A DNA stretch of 21,001 bases from Silene noctiflora (taxonomy: Eukaryota; Streptophyta; Magnoliopsida; Caryophyllales; Caryophyllaceae), in the NCBI GenBank assembly GCA_009801015.1, contig VHZZ01012249.1, positions 9,802 through 30,802 of the forward strand, read 5' to 3'. Positions within the stretch are counted from its first letter, which is position 1; each line of letters begins with the position of its first letter. Below, in pieces: positions 1 through 10,391 of this stretch. A program made the translations under genes and the position numbers. Below the pieces are notes generated by a model. The model was not told where the DNA came from. It saw only the letters and a program-made list of their open reading frames with translations, and made no database searches.

Positions 1-309
1 GTCTAATTAAAATGAACCCGGGTAGAAGTTGTTTAGGGCTACCGCAAGGGTTAGGGAGACGTCCCGAAACCGCACCATTGCCTTTACAACTTTGAACCGG
101 TCACGGGAGAGTTATGGTACGTTATATGCTGAGTGTTTTATACGTGTGGCTTTGAGAATGTTGTATGTTGGGTTTATGCATGATGGAGGGAGATGAGAAT
201 GTGTTAGCATGATATTACTTGATATGTTAGTTTGAATGATCGCATGCTAGGTGTTTATATGTTGCTTATATATGTATGAAAAGCATGCGGGTTAGCTGTA
301 GGTTGCATG
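1..309 (+). other. Non-coding 5' LTR/leader sequence of the Tekay-like element
   Basis: No convincing coding sequence is present. The segment lies upstream of the palindrome cluster and gag, so it is probably LTR (U5-like) or untranslated leader of the first gypsy element. I see neither a clear TG start nor a PBS here. It does not visibly match the solo LTR at 12381-13707 apart from the palindrome motif further on. Confidence 0.5.
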
Positions 310-549
310 ACTCGACCGAGTGGGAGGGACTCGACCGATTGTGGGGCACTCGACGGAGTGGATTTTGGGGATGATTTGAGGCAGAATCCTTGCCAGTTTT
401 GCACTCGACCGAGTGTGCGAGACACTCGACCGAGTACATTGGTACTCGACCGAGTGTGTTTTGGGGTCAAATTATGTCAGACCCTGGGTATTTTGCACTC
501 GGCCGAGTGTGCGGATACACTCGATCGAGTTGGGTGCACTCGACCGAGT
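310..549. repeat. Cluster of nine 12-bp ACTCGACCGAGT-type palindromes
   Basis: Nine copies of a 12-bp dyad start at 310, 329, 348, 403, 424, 444, 497, 519 and 538. The consensus is ACTCGACCGAGT. Variants alter mainly the centre (GGCC, ATCG, ACGG) or one arm base (copy at 329). Arms ACTCG/CGAGT pair perfectly in most copies. Spacers are 7 to 43 bp and unrelated to each other. The cluster sits immediately upstream of gag. It could bind a dimeric factor or form small hairpins; function is unknown. Confidence 0.9.
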
Positions 550-632
550 GCGTTGATGCTTTACTGTTTATGATTTTTAGCCGTAGGCTATGTGCTTATG
601 ACTGTTTATTATATAGTACGATTTCCCAAAAG

Positions 633-1700
633 AAATCTGCCGCTTACGTCAAAGCTTCTGAGATGACCCTCGACGAGGTAGCCAGGATGATCGAACAGTA
701 GGAGGTGCTCACTGAGGCTCTCCAAACCATGGCGCAGGGCAAAGAGAAGGTGGTGGATGCAACTAAGATGAGCACCACCATTTCTCGCTTCAACCCGAAG
801 GTGTATGAGGGCACATGAGCACTGCATTTGCTAGATAGCTGGTATATGGAGATGGAGAGTGTGCTAGAGGTTGTTAAGTGTCCAGAGGATATGAAAGTGG
901 AACATACTGCGTTCTACCTCAGAGATGAAGCTGCAATATGGTGGAACCGAAAAAAAGAGACAGCTTGGGAATTCTAGAAGGAGATGGGGGATCCTGCCAT
1001 TCCATGGGCGGATTTCAAGAAAGCTATGAGGCAACAGTTCGTTCCTGGGTACATTAGGAATAAGATGAGGGCGGAGTTTGATTCCTTCCGCATGACTGAG
1101 GGGATGAAGGTTGCAGAGTATCACCGCAAGTTCAATGAGCTGGCACGATACGCGGATGACTTGGAGATGAACAAGCTGAGTTTGGCGATTCGGTTTGAGA
1201 AGGGATTGTCGTTAAAGATTTTGGAGAGGCTGACTTCAGGAGTCCTTACTGATGTTAAGGAAGTGTATAAGAGAGCAGGGAATGCAGAGAGGTTGGCCGA
1301 GATGACCAAGGAGGCCAAGGAGAAGAGTGGGGAGAAGAGAAAAGCGGAGAGCGAAGGAAATGGCACGTCCGGATATAAGAAGGGGAACTTCAACAAGGGG
1401 GAGGGCTTCCTCTGGGGGCTTTGGGTATGGAGGTGGTTCTTCTTTCGGAAGTCGAGATGGTAGGAGATTCAGTGGTGGTTCTGCCATAGTTTGCTACAAC
1501 TGTGGTGACACTAGCCACAAGAGGAGTGATTATACAAGTCCTGGGGGGAAGGGTTTTCAGGGGTATAGGCGTGGTGGTTTTACTCAAAGGCCGAGTCTAA
1601 GCATGGGTAGTAATAAGCCAGCCGAGTCGTGGTCTAATCTGGGGAGTCAGGGGAACCAAAGTGGCTTCAACCGCACCAGCGGAGGAGGCTATCAGAGATC
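633..1700 (+). pseudogene. gag: Ty3/gypsy gag (capsid and zinc knuckle), broken
   Basis: This encoded the structural Gag that packages element RNA into cytoplasmic particles. The frame is recognisable from about 633 (KKSAAYVKASEM...). The capsid core runs through KVEHTAFYLRDEAAIWW (about 892-945), FRMTEGMKVAEYHRKFNELA (about 1085-1145) and a basic linker. A CCHC knuckle follows at 1492-1533, reading C-x2-C-x4-H, but the last Cys is replaced by Tyr. In-frame stops lie at 699-701 (TAG), 816-818 (TGA) and 975-977 (TAG). A frameshift near 1400-1425 moves the reading frame before the Gly-rich segment and knuckle. The Gly/Ser/Gln-rich stretch after the knuckle leads into protease in the same frame. 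The true start codon is not certain. Confidence 0.88.
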
Positions 1701-1785
1701 CAATGGCGTTGGGAATCAACACTCAGCTGCAAAGCCTACAACGTCGGCGAGCACGGTGCAGGGTAGTGGGCAGAAAAAAAGTGGT

Positions 1786-3720
1786 AAACTGTTCATGATG
1801 GACAAGCAGACAACAGAGGAGGACGCTCAAGTGGTTAATGGTACCTTTCTTGTTAACAATTCTTCTACTTTTGTTCTTTTTTATTCGGGGGCGACCCATT
1901 CATTTGTATCTAAGAAGCATGCTAGAGTTATGGGTCTAGAAGTCTTTGAGTCTGTAAAAGATGATGTTTGTATACCGTCAGGAGAGTCTGTATCATGTGG
2001 GAAGTTGTACAAGGGAGTGTCTATGGTTGTAGGATAATTCGACTTTCCAGTCGATTTGTTCGAGTTTCCCTTAGATGGGTTTGAGGTCATAGTTGGAATG
2101 GATTGGCTAGGGAAGTATAGAGCCACCATAGATTGTCAACAAAAGAAGGTCTCTCTAAGAGGACCCAAGGGTGTTAGAGTGTCTTACTGTGGGTTTGTCA
2201 TTAAACCCAAAGTCAAGATTATTTCAACAGTGACCTTGAAGTCGTTCTTGAGGAAGGGGTACCCTATGATCTTGTGCCATGTGAAAGATAGTCGAGTGGA
2301 GGAGCCTTCAGCAATGGAGATACTGGTGGTGAATGAGTTCGAAGATATCTTTCCAGAAGAGATACCGGCGTTACCACCGAAGAGAGATATAGACTTTAGT
2401 GTCGAATTAAAGGTAGGGACGGGACCTATCTCTAAGGCCTCGTACCGTGTGGGTCCAAAGGAGCTTGCGGGGTTAAAGAAGCAGCTAGATGATCTGATCG
2501 AGAAGGGATACATTAGACCTAGTGTATCGCCTTGGGGTGCTCCAGTTTTGTTTGTCAAGAAGAAGGATGAGAGTCTACGGTTATGTATAGACTACCGAGA
2601 GTTGAATCATGTGACGGTGAAGAATAGGTATCCTTTGCCAAGGATAGATGACCTCTTTGACCAGTTAAGTGGAGCTGGGGTGTTCTCGAAGATTGATCTA
2701 AGATCGGGTTACCATCAGCTGAGGATCCGGGATGAAGATATACCGAAGACGGCGTTCCGTTCGAGATATGGGCATTATGAGTATGTGGTTATGCTTTTTG
2801 GTTTGACCAATGCACCGACAGTTTTCATGGATTTGATGAATCGGGTTTTCAGCCAGTTTTTGGATCAGTTCGTGGTTGTCTTCATTGATGACATCCTAGT
2901 TTACTCTAAGACTAGGGAGGAGCATCTGAGACTGGTGTTGCAAATATTGCGCGATAACTAGTTATATGCAAAGCTGTCCAAGTGTGAGTTATGGCTTGAG
3001 AAGGTGGCCTTTTTGGGCCATGTGATTTCCAAGGATGGAGTTTCGGTGGATCCTACCAAGATAGAGGCGGTGTCCAAGTGAGAGGCACCAAAGAATGTGG
3101 CGGAGGCACGGAGTTTCTTGGGCTTAGCCGGTTACTACAGGAGGTTTGTGAAGGACTTTTATAAGATAACTCGACCTATGACGGCGCTTATGAGGAAAGA
3201 GAACCGTTTTCGCTGGGATGAGAGTTGTGAGACAGCGTTCCAAACCTTAAAGGATCNCTTGACTACANCTCCTGTCTTAGTTTTGCCGGATGGGAGTGAT
3301 AACTTTGAAGTTTATATTGATGCTTCGAAGAATGGTCTGGGATGTGTGTTGATGCAGAATGGGAAGGTGATAGCTTATGCCTCGAGACAGTTGAAGAATT
3401 ACGAGGAAACCTATTCTAATCATGACCTGGAGTTGGGTGCCGTAGTCTTTGCTCTGAAGATTTGGAGACATTATCTTTATGGGGCAACCTTTAAGGTGTT
3501 TTCAGAGCATAAGAGTCTGAAATACATTTACACCTAAAAGGAGTTGAACATGAGGCAGAGAAGATGGACGGAGTTAATCAGTGACTATGATATGGAAATA
3601 ATCTGTCATAAAGGGAAGGCCAATGTAGTTGCAGATGATTTAAGCCAGAAGAGTGTACACTCTCTATGTACTGCCATGTCACTTATGCGGCTTAGGGAAG
3701 AGGTGAACCGGATGGGTATC
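1786..3720 (+). pseudogene. pol: Ty3/gypsy pol: protease, reverse transcriptase, RNase H, truncated
   Basis: This encoded the enzymes that copy element RNA into DNA. Protease: the family motif DSGATHSF is present, but the catalytic Asp is Tyr (codon 1882-1884). RT: the fingers motif [14 protein letters not shown] is near 2527, [13 protein letters not shown] near 2689, and the active-site FIDDIL starts at 2881 with Asp codons 2887-2892. RNase H: YIDAS (Asp at 3319) and HDLELGAV (Glu at 3430) are present. The third acidic site is Glu (3505) rather than the usual Asp, and ADALSR reads ADDLSQ. Stops interrupt one otherwise continuous frame at 2035-2037, 2959-2961, 3079-3081 and 3535-3537. Two Ns lie at 3257 and 3268. 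Sequence ends at the RNase H/integrase linker (EVNRMGI) where repeats begin; no integrase follows. Confidence 0.93.
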
Positions 3721-3783
3721 CACTACTACTACAACTACTACTACTACTACAACTACCACCACCACCACCACCACCACCACCAC

Positions 3784-3882
<99 letters not shown>

Positions 3883-4032
3883 ATATTAATATTATTAGTA
3901 GTATTATTATTAGTATTATGATTCTTATTTATTAGTATTATTATTATTATTATTATTAGTAGTAGTATTATTAGTATTATGATTCTTCTTCTTCTTCTTC
4001 TTCTTCTTCTTCTTCTTCTTCTTCTTCTTCTT
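3721..4032. repeat. Compound trinucleotide microsatellite with a fold-back centre
   Basis: Successive tracts are (TAC)n with AAC interruptions, (CAC)n about 3757-3783, (CTA)n about 3785-3845, (TAG)n about 3846-3882, mixed ATT/AGT units to about 3980, and (TTC)n about 3983-4031. The CTA and TAG tracts are inverted copies meeting at 3845/3846, giving arms of about 37 bp that pair perfectly. The block lies exactly between the truncated gypsy pol and the truncated Athila-type LTR. The right LTR of the latter has only a short ATT run in the corresponding place (about 11180-11196), so at least the ATT part probably expanded from LTR sequence. Confidence 0.95.
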
Positions 4033-4921
4033 TAATTCAATTAGTCTCTTAATCTTTCATTAATTAAAGTTGTAATCTTTCTTTGATCAAATTTTAATTA
4101 CTCTTTAGCTTATTCAAGATCTACAATTTCTCACTAGTTTATATTTAGGTTTGGGTTGTAATTTGAAGGGGAGAAGAGATTCATCCTCATTATTTTAATC
4201 CAAGTTTTATCCTTTAATTAACGTTGGTATATTTCTTCTCCTTATTTCTCATATTTTCATTGGTTTACATGTTTATTGTTGCTTAATTTACTTGTCTTTT
4301 CATTATTCTTCCTCTTGCTATTTACTTGTTGAATCATTCATCTTTTGCTTCTATTTTCGTTACCATGTTTGAGTAGTGTAATATGGGTAAACTATTGGCT
4401 TGGGTAATATCTCTTTTAATTGTCATGCATATAAGGTATTTGTGGAATTGCTTGAATGAGCATTTGAGTCTTTATACTATCTTATTACTTGTTGGGTGAG
4501 AGCTTAACTTGTGTTTAGATATTACATGATAATTAATGGGTTTGGGTAATTTAAGTGAGGGTTTAATTATGCTTAACCTTGAGTTAGTCTCACATCGAGA
4601 AGTGGGGATTTACCTTTGAATTTCCCTGAATTATTTGTTAACCTATGCCATTACTCGATCCCTTGTCTATACAAGTGAACCCGACCACCCTAGTCTCCTT
4701 AATTATTGTCTTAATCCTTTAGTAATCATCTTTTCCATTTACTTGCTCTGAGTTGTAGTCGTATCACTTAGCTTATCATCCATCCTAAGCATTTGCTAAA
4801 ACTAAACTAGAAAACAAACAAACAATTTAAGAGCCATAATCCCATCCTTTGGGTTTGATCCTCGCATGCTACAACGGTCACTCGTTCATTTGCGAGGCTA
4901 GTATAAATTAAAACCATATCA
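4033..4921 (+). repeat. 5' LTR of the Athila-type element, 5'-truncated
   Basis: It aligns by eye with 11208-12149 from TTTAATTCAATTAGTCTC to the terminal ATATCA. The right copy has an extra block of about 50 bp near 11563-11630. The upstream part corresponding to 10396-11207 is missing and is replaced by microsatellite. It is directly followed by the PBS. Confidence 0.9.
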
Positions 4922-4927
4922 AGTTTT

Positions 4928-4945
4928 TGGCGCCGTTGCTGGGGA
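4928..4945 (+). promoter_or_regulatory. Primer-binding site, tRNA-Asp type
   Basis: TGGCGCCGTTGCTGGGGA lies six bases after the LTR end. It matches the plant tRNA-Asp 3' end complement used by Athila elements at 17 of 18 positions (T for C at position 13). Minus-strand DNA synthesis would start here. Confidence 0.92.
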
Positions 4946-5136
4946 CGACTATATTGGATTAGATTAACTATTTGATTCTAGGCTTAGTTTACTTTACTTT
5001 TTTTCCATCATTTGTCCTTGTGCATTCATTTCATTGGGACCATTTGATCTTTCTTTGAGTGTATGTATAAGTCCCATATCGATCCTCTTTTCCCTCTTGA
5101 TCGAGAGATTGAGGAGACTTTCAGGGCAATAAGTAG

Positions 5137-7170
5137 TTGGCACTTTCATCTTTGAGAAGATCTCCACCCATCCTTACACTCTCTCAAAACACACCAACAT
5201 CCACAATTGATTCTCAAACTCTGCCACGCTCTTCTTCCACCTTAAATCCCCTTAACATATCAACAAACCATCCTCCAATCATCTCTCCCATAAACTCACC
5301 CACCCACTCACATCATACCGACAATACCAATTCACCTAGTTCACCAAATATCTCAATCTCACCAATAAACAACCTTGTAAACGACGATATGGCAGACCAA
5401 CCAATGAACTATTACAATAGGCCGGACCCTAATCGGTCTTGTTCGGCAATCAACTACAGAGTAATTTCCCCAAACACCTTTGAGCTTTGTCACCATGTCA
5501 TCACTTTCATCCAACAAGACACCTTCCATGGGATAAAGAATGAAGATGCTCATGGCCACTTGGCCAGGTTTAAGGAGAAAGTTGGTACAATCAAGCACAA
5601 TGTATAACCGAAGAACAATTACTACTTATGCTCTTCCCTTTCTCTTTGAAAGACAATGCAAGAAAGTGGTTGAATTCTTATGAACCAGGTACATTTACTA
5701 CATGAGCTAGTCTCTCCAAAGCCTTCATTAATAAATTATACCCTCCATCCAGGACCGCAAGGATAATACATGAGATCAAAACCTTTGAGCAAAGGGATAT
5801 AGAGACATTGAGTGAGGCTTGGGAGCGTTTTAGGGACTTCCTTATTTCTTGTCCACATCATGGTATTCCCAGATGGATGACCACTCAAACATTCTTTGCT
5901 AACCCTTTAACGAAGCTTTAGGGACATGATAGTGGCGGCTTCCGTGACAACTTTGATAGCATAAATAGTGGGGAAATCATGGAAATGATCCAAAACATTT
6001 TCGAAATGGAAAATAGCTATGGAGGAAGGGAAAATAAAGGTAAAAGAAAAGGGCTTTCTAGGCTAGAGTTGGAGACCAAGCTCAAATTGGATGAATTGTC
6101 CAAGAAGTTTGATAGCCTTATGGGGGATAAGAAACATGAAAACGCCCATCATGAAGAGAGACCAAGTAACTCCAAGATATAATATTCAAGGACCAAGATC
6201 TCCATCAAGGATCCACACCCACCCAAGGTCTCCTCAAAGAGAATATCTCCCACAACCGATTTGTGAGACTTATGGTGGTATAGGTCACACCTATGTCATG
6301 TGTCACTCTTACCCATAAGAATGGTATGCTTTACAAGATCAACAACCAGAGCAACTCTCCTACCAACGTCAAGAAACCTTTTTCCGAGCCCTCCCAAACC
6401 AAGATCCAAGATTTTCCTATGAGGGTGAACCCTTGGACCCCAACTACCAAGCTCAAAAATACTTGCCCTCATCCAAACCCGAGTTTCAAAGACCTCCACA
6501 ACAAAACATCCAATCCTACATACCATCTCACCAAAGAAACAACAACCGATATTCACCTCATAACCAAAACTTCAAACCACAACAAAAATACCCACCTTCT
6601 CATCAATAACAACAATTCCAACCCCCTCCATTCATTAAACCACCGAACCCCAATTCCTCTATTGAGCAAATGTTGACGAACATGGAGTCTAGGGCCCTTC
6701 AAATAGATGCTCAAGTGGACTAACAATTTAAGCTTCTAAAGTCCGACCTACAAATGTCCAAGCTCATCAAAGTTCGTTTAACTTGTACGTAGCCAGCCAA
6801 GGGGCTAATAATCCTCCAAGAAGGCAACACTCACTTCCAATTCAAGGCTCATATCCTAAGGATGGACTACCACCTCATCAACAAGTCCAAGTGATTACCT
6901 TGAGAGTCAGAAAAGAATTGGAAGAACCAAGGAGGAAGAAAGATGTAATGGGAGGAGGAGTTGAGAACTCCAAGAAAGGGAAAGTGAGTGAACAACTTAA
7001 ATATGATGAGAATTTTGTCTCGGAAAAAATGGTGGTTGACAAGATTGGTAACAAAGGAGAAGAAAAAGGAGCTAAAAAGAATGATGACACCAAGCAAGAA
7101 ACATCTTCTAACAAGACGTTTACCCCTCCATTACCATTCCCTAATATAGGTATAGTAATGAACTAGGAGA
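5137..7170 (+). pseudogene. gag: Athila-type gag, broken
   Basis: The first part (5137-5607) is Ser/Pro/Asn-rich and may be leader; the ATG at 5389 (MADQPMNYYNRPDP) is a plausible Gag start. Capsid motifs follow: EDAHGHLARFKEK, then LFPFSLKDNARKWLNS near 5631 and LSEAWERFRDFLISCPHHGI near 5810. These are typical of Athila Gag. A CCHC knuckle sits at 6262-6303 (C-x2-Y-x4-H-x4-C), its second Cys changed to Tyr. A Gln/Pro/Asn-rich tail and a Lys/Glu-rich stretch (ITLRVRKELEEPRRKK, about 6897-6945) lead to protease. Frames shift near 5600, between 6090 and 6180, and near 6780. Stops include 5605, 5703 (a usual Trp position), 5919, 6180, 6316, 6607 and 6721. It would have made particle protein; it cannot now. 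Confidence 0.85.
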
Positions 7171-7804
7171 ATAAACTCTCTAAGTTCTTGGATATGTTGA
7201 AGAAACTTGAAGTTTCATTGAGTTTTACCGAGGTAGTGACACAAATGCCACTCTACACCAAATTTGTCAAAGATATGTTGACAAAGAAAAGGGGTATTAA
7301 GGTGATGGTCTTGTTGCTGTTACGGAGGAGTTTAGCGTGGTGTTACTTAATCACATGCCAAAAAAATTGCAAGACCCGGGTAGTTTTTCTATCTCATGTA
7401 TGGTAGGCAATGTAAACATTAAGAGAGCGCTATAAGATTTGGGTGGGCGCGTGAGCATCTTACCACTACCTATTATAAGAAAACTAGGCTTAGGTGACAT
7501 GATTTCCACTTCCATGACATTATAACTCGCCGTTCGATCGGTTCAATATCCCAAGGGTATCCTTGAAGACATTCCGGTCAAAGTTGGAAATTTCTACATT
7601 CCGGCGGATTTTGTTGTGATGGATATCCCGAAAGATCCCCAAACTCCCATCATTCTCGGGAGACCATTCATGGAAACCATAGGAGTTGTGATTGATGTGG
7701 AGAAGGGCAAGCTCTCTTTCAACGAGGGAGAGAATGTAGTTGAGTTCTCTTTTACGGGAGGCACCTCCAACTCTCTAAGCCTATGTATCAGAGCATTTGT
7801 TTGA
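7171..7804 (+). pseudogene. Athila-type aspartic protease region, broken
   Basis: This would have processed the Gag polyprotein. The pre-protease helix region KFLDMLKKLEVSLSF...QMPLYTKFVKDMLTKK occupies about 7179-7290. The frame then shifts into one reading NHMPKKLQDPGSF, and DLGG at 7436-7447 takes the place of the family's DLGASI active site. The catalytic Asp is kept, but the following Ala-Ser is Gly-Arg and a TAA directly precedes it. The second conserved block, ILGRPF, is at 7652-7669, followed by VVIDVEKGKLSF as in the family. A further stop is near 7524 and the frame shifts around 7780. The identification is firm because the two blocks have correct spacing and context downstream of Athila gag. 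Confidence 0.85.
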
Positions 7805-8540
7805 TGAATATCATTGAAGATGTATTTGAAAATGAGAGTAATGATGAAGATTGGGAATTATTGAATGGTCATGAACCAAATGATGAAGATAAACTTGCTC
7901 CTCCTGTTTGGGATGAAGACTCCTTACAATATAACAAGTGTAGGGAGGAGAGCTATGATGAACTTTGTCCCCCTATTTGGGACATTTACAATGAAGATGA
8001 GGAAAATCTCCTACTTCTATCTCCTTCCAAATTTCATAAAGAATAAGTTTATGTCAATGGTAAGTGTGGGGAAGAAGGCAAAAGTTGGGAAATGGAGGTT
8101 GATAAATTCGAACTTGCCATACTTGGAAAGTTGAGGAGCCATGAGAAAAAACTATAATCTTTGTAGTTTTGATTCTAGTATGGAAGAAATTGAAGCTCTC
8201 CTTCTTGGAAATAGCTTAGTTCACTTGGAGGGTAAAGAAAATGAGGATATAAATGATAGCATCATGAACCTCAATGTTGAGAAGTTGACTCCTCTACCTC
8301 CTACTTCCTACTGTTCCCCTTTCCTTGATGACCATGAAGAGAGTTGTTTAACAAGTGAAGCCTATGAGATCTCATTCCTCATAAAGCCTAGCTACAATTA
8401 GAAGAAGTGTTGGAGAAGAAGTTGGTTGTGGTATGCTATAGCTTGGTGCTATTTGTGCTTGTTTGAGGCTTTTGTCAAAGTCTTTGATCGGTTACTACGT
8501 TCTATATGCGACATGGATCACTTTACCAAAGAAATCCAGA
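7783..8540 (+). pseudogene. Acidic reading frame after protease, in place of RT; function unknown
   Basis: I do not recognise a domain. Frame 1 at 7783-8046 is rich in Asp, Glu and Asn and holds two related segments, APPVWDEDS and CPPIWDIYNEDE, about 25 residues apart. A second open stretch at 8141-8401 is also acidic (MEEIEALLLGNS...EGKENEDIND). The same frame continues past a TAG at 8399 with FEAFVKVFDRLLRSICDMDHF (near 8462), and a neighbouring frame then gives NEEAWWSSSRTTKLYI. In a full Athila element the RT would begin in this interval. The length and consistent composition suggest it was a real coding extension of the gag-protease protein rather than chance, but this is inference. Confidence 0.5.
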
Positions 8541-8683
8541 GATAAAATTTTGAATGAAGAGGCTTGGTGGAGTTCCTCAAGAACCACCAAATTGTATATA
8601 TTCTTTTCCCTTACTTTACTTATACTTTACTTGCATTTTAGTTTCCTCCCTACATTTGTTCCATTGAGGACAATGTCACGTTT

Positions 8684-8700
8684 TAAGTGTGGGGAGGGGA
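8684..8700 (+). other. Internal PPT-like purine tract
   Basis: The text TTTTAAGTGTGGGGAGGGG, after CATTGAGGACAATGTCACG, closely resembles the real PPT context at 10378-10391 (TTTAAGTGTGGGGA). Such a block commonly marks the end of the coding part in plant Athila/Tat elements, to my recollection. It may be a second plus-strand priming site or a relic of an older LTR boundary. Confidence 0.5.
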
Positions 8701-10380
8701 TTCATTATTTAAAAACCATAAAAAATTGAAAAAATTGTAAATTTCAAAAACATGTTATTCATTTGATTACACCTTCCTTTCAAAAAATCAAAATTTTCCA
8801 AAAAAATTGAATATTCCAAAAAGATAAAAACATGTTAACTACCTTATTATTGTAGAATTGTATATTGTTCTCTTCTCGCATAGGTTGATCACTTTAATTG
8901 AAACATCACAACGGATTGTGAAAACGCTTCGGTATGATCGTTTTAAACCCTCTTTCCTTTCCATCTCTTTCCATCTGTTACATTTGAGGAGGATGGACTT
9001 GTATGTTGAGGATATGAAGTGTATTTTGGAAAATATGGCGATTGTGTGCCTATGTGTTGTTAGGAGCTAGCATTAGTTTATGTGACATGTAGATAGTAGA
9101 TCATGTGCATTAGGATGTTCATATATAGTTTGCATCATGGCATATAGTTGCATTTAGATAAAATGTTGTGAAAAATGCCTATTTGGGAACCTTAACAAGG
9201 GCAATTAAGCCATTACAAATACCTTTTCTACTTAAAACTTTGCCTACTAGAATGGATTTAAAACACCCTAGGTTGTATCATACTAGTGTCTTTTGAACCA
9301 TGACCCAAGGACTAGTCAAGGGTTTGCATGTGAGTCACCTATCCAACCTCGTGATGCGATATGGACTTGGTTAACTTGTCTACGTGACCTTGATTAACTT
9401 AGTGGTTTGGCAACCCAAAAATGCTTTTCATGAATAAGTTTGAAGTGCTCATTTCAAAGATTTTGTGTTGTGGAATCGTTTAATTGCCAAAGAAACCTCA
9501 AAGTGTTTTGAAATGTTGAAATTAGCGGAATTAAGTCCTTTGATGGAGGTGTACCACTTCGATGTGCTTTGGATAGGGATCTATTGAATTGGGCCCACAA
9601 AATGGTTGTGAATTCAACTAACCAAAGACAAAATGACTATCACTCCAAAAAGCTATTGTCTAAAGGTTAACCGGTTGCCTAATAAGTGATTGGCGAAAGC
9701 AAAGGACACTAGCACGCAAGGGACAAACCCCATCTTAAAGTTTTGAATGTGAAAGTTTAATGAGGTCAAATTTTGAATGATAGTCAAATCCACTTTTTTG
9801 TACAATGACTTGAGCACTTCATTCCCAAAAACCTTTTTGTTATGCCACCTTGTCGAGCTTTGGACGATCTATGACCTTTACCTTTGTAGAGAATTCAAGA
9901 CTTGTCATGTCATATGCCAGTAACATCATATGGATCATCATTCCACGTCATCCGATCACCCTTGACGAAAGCATTTGGAAATTGAGGACGAAATTAGTCT
10001 AGTTTAACACCATTTGGAGGTGATTCAATTATATCCTTTTAGACTTAGTGGTTTGTTGAACTAGTGTTTGTGACAGAATATATGCCCTCGAATTTGTTCC
10101 TCTTTAGTTGATCCGCCACTTAGATGAGGAGAGTGGCTATTCATTTTGTTGATGCATCCTATTGTTTGTTATGTGATACATGTTAGGATGTGTCCAATTT
10201 TACGCAAGCCCCTACTTGCCTTGAAACGGAGCACATACTTCATTGTGTTTCGTTGTAATTTGAAGGGACGGAGAAAGCCCGTTAATTTCCTTTCATCAGA
10301 TATTATTAGTTTAGCAAGTCCTTTTATACAAAGAGTCTCAGTTTAGTTTAAATGAGCTTACTCGAGCACGAGTAAGGTTT
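8701..10380 (+). other. Non-coding 3' internal region of the Athila-type element
   Basis: About 1.7 kb with no recognisable protein in any frame. The first 150 bp is very AT-rich with runs of A. No RT, integrase, RNase H or envelope-like sequence was seen. A 17-bp sequence shared with both LTRs occurs at 10252-10268. Confidence 0.7.
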
Positions 10381-10391
10381 AAGTGTGGGGA
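10381..10391 (+). promoter_or_regulatory. Polypurine tract before the 3' LTR
   Basis: AAGTGTGGGGA ends five bases before the TGATATCG start of the right LTR. Position and composition fit the plus-strand primer site, with the TTTAAGTGTGGGGATATTTGATA context familiar from Athila elements. Confidence 0.8.

Larger units (their letters stand above)
1..3720 (+). mobile_element. Truncated Ty3/gypsy LTR retrotransposon (Tekay-like chromovirus), decayed
   Basis: The order is non-coding leader, gag, CCHC zinc knuckle, aspartic protease, RT, RNase H, all on the + strand. This is the Ty3/gypsy order, and the gag and RT wording is closest to Tekay/Del chromoviruses as I know them. The body ends abruptly at 3720, just after RNase H, where a microsatellite begins. 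Integrase, chromodomain, PPT and 3' LTR are missing. No tRNA-Met-type PBS is found between the leader and gag, so the 5' LTR boundary is not resolved and the left end may lie outside the window. Many in-frame stops and at least one frameshift make it non-functional. The lineage call is inference; the superfamily call is secure. Confidence 0.9.

Noticed and set aside
255-470. Minus-strand open frame of 71 residues over the palindrome cluster
   Set aside because: It arises from the repeated dyads reading open on both strands; there is no homology signal.
310-549. CRISPR-like array from regularly repeated palindromes
   Set aside because: Repeats are only 12 bp, spacers are irregular and the setting is a plant retrotransposon.
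3544-3921. Open frame ending in long His, Leu and Val runs
   Set aside because: Only the first 177 bp are the gypsy RNase H end; the homopolymer residues are translation of the microsatellite.
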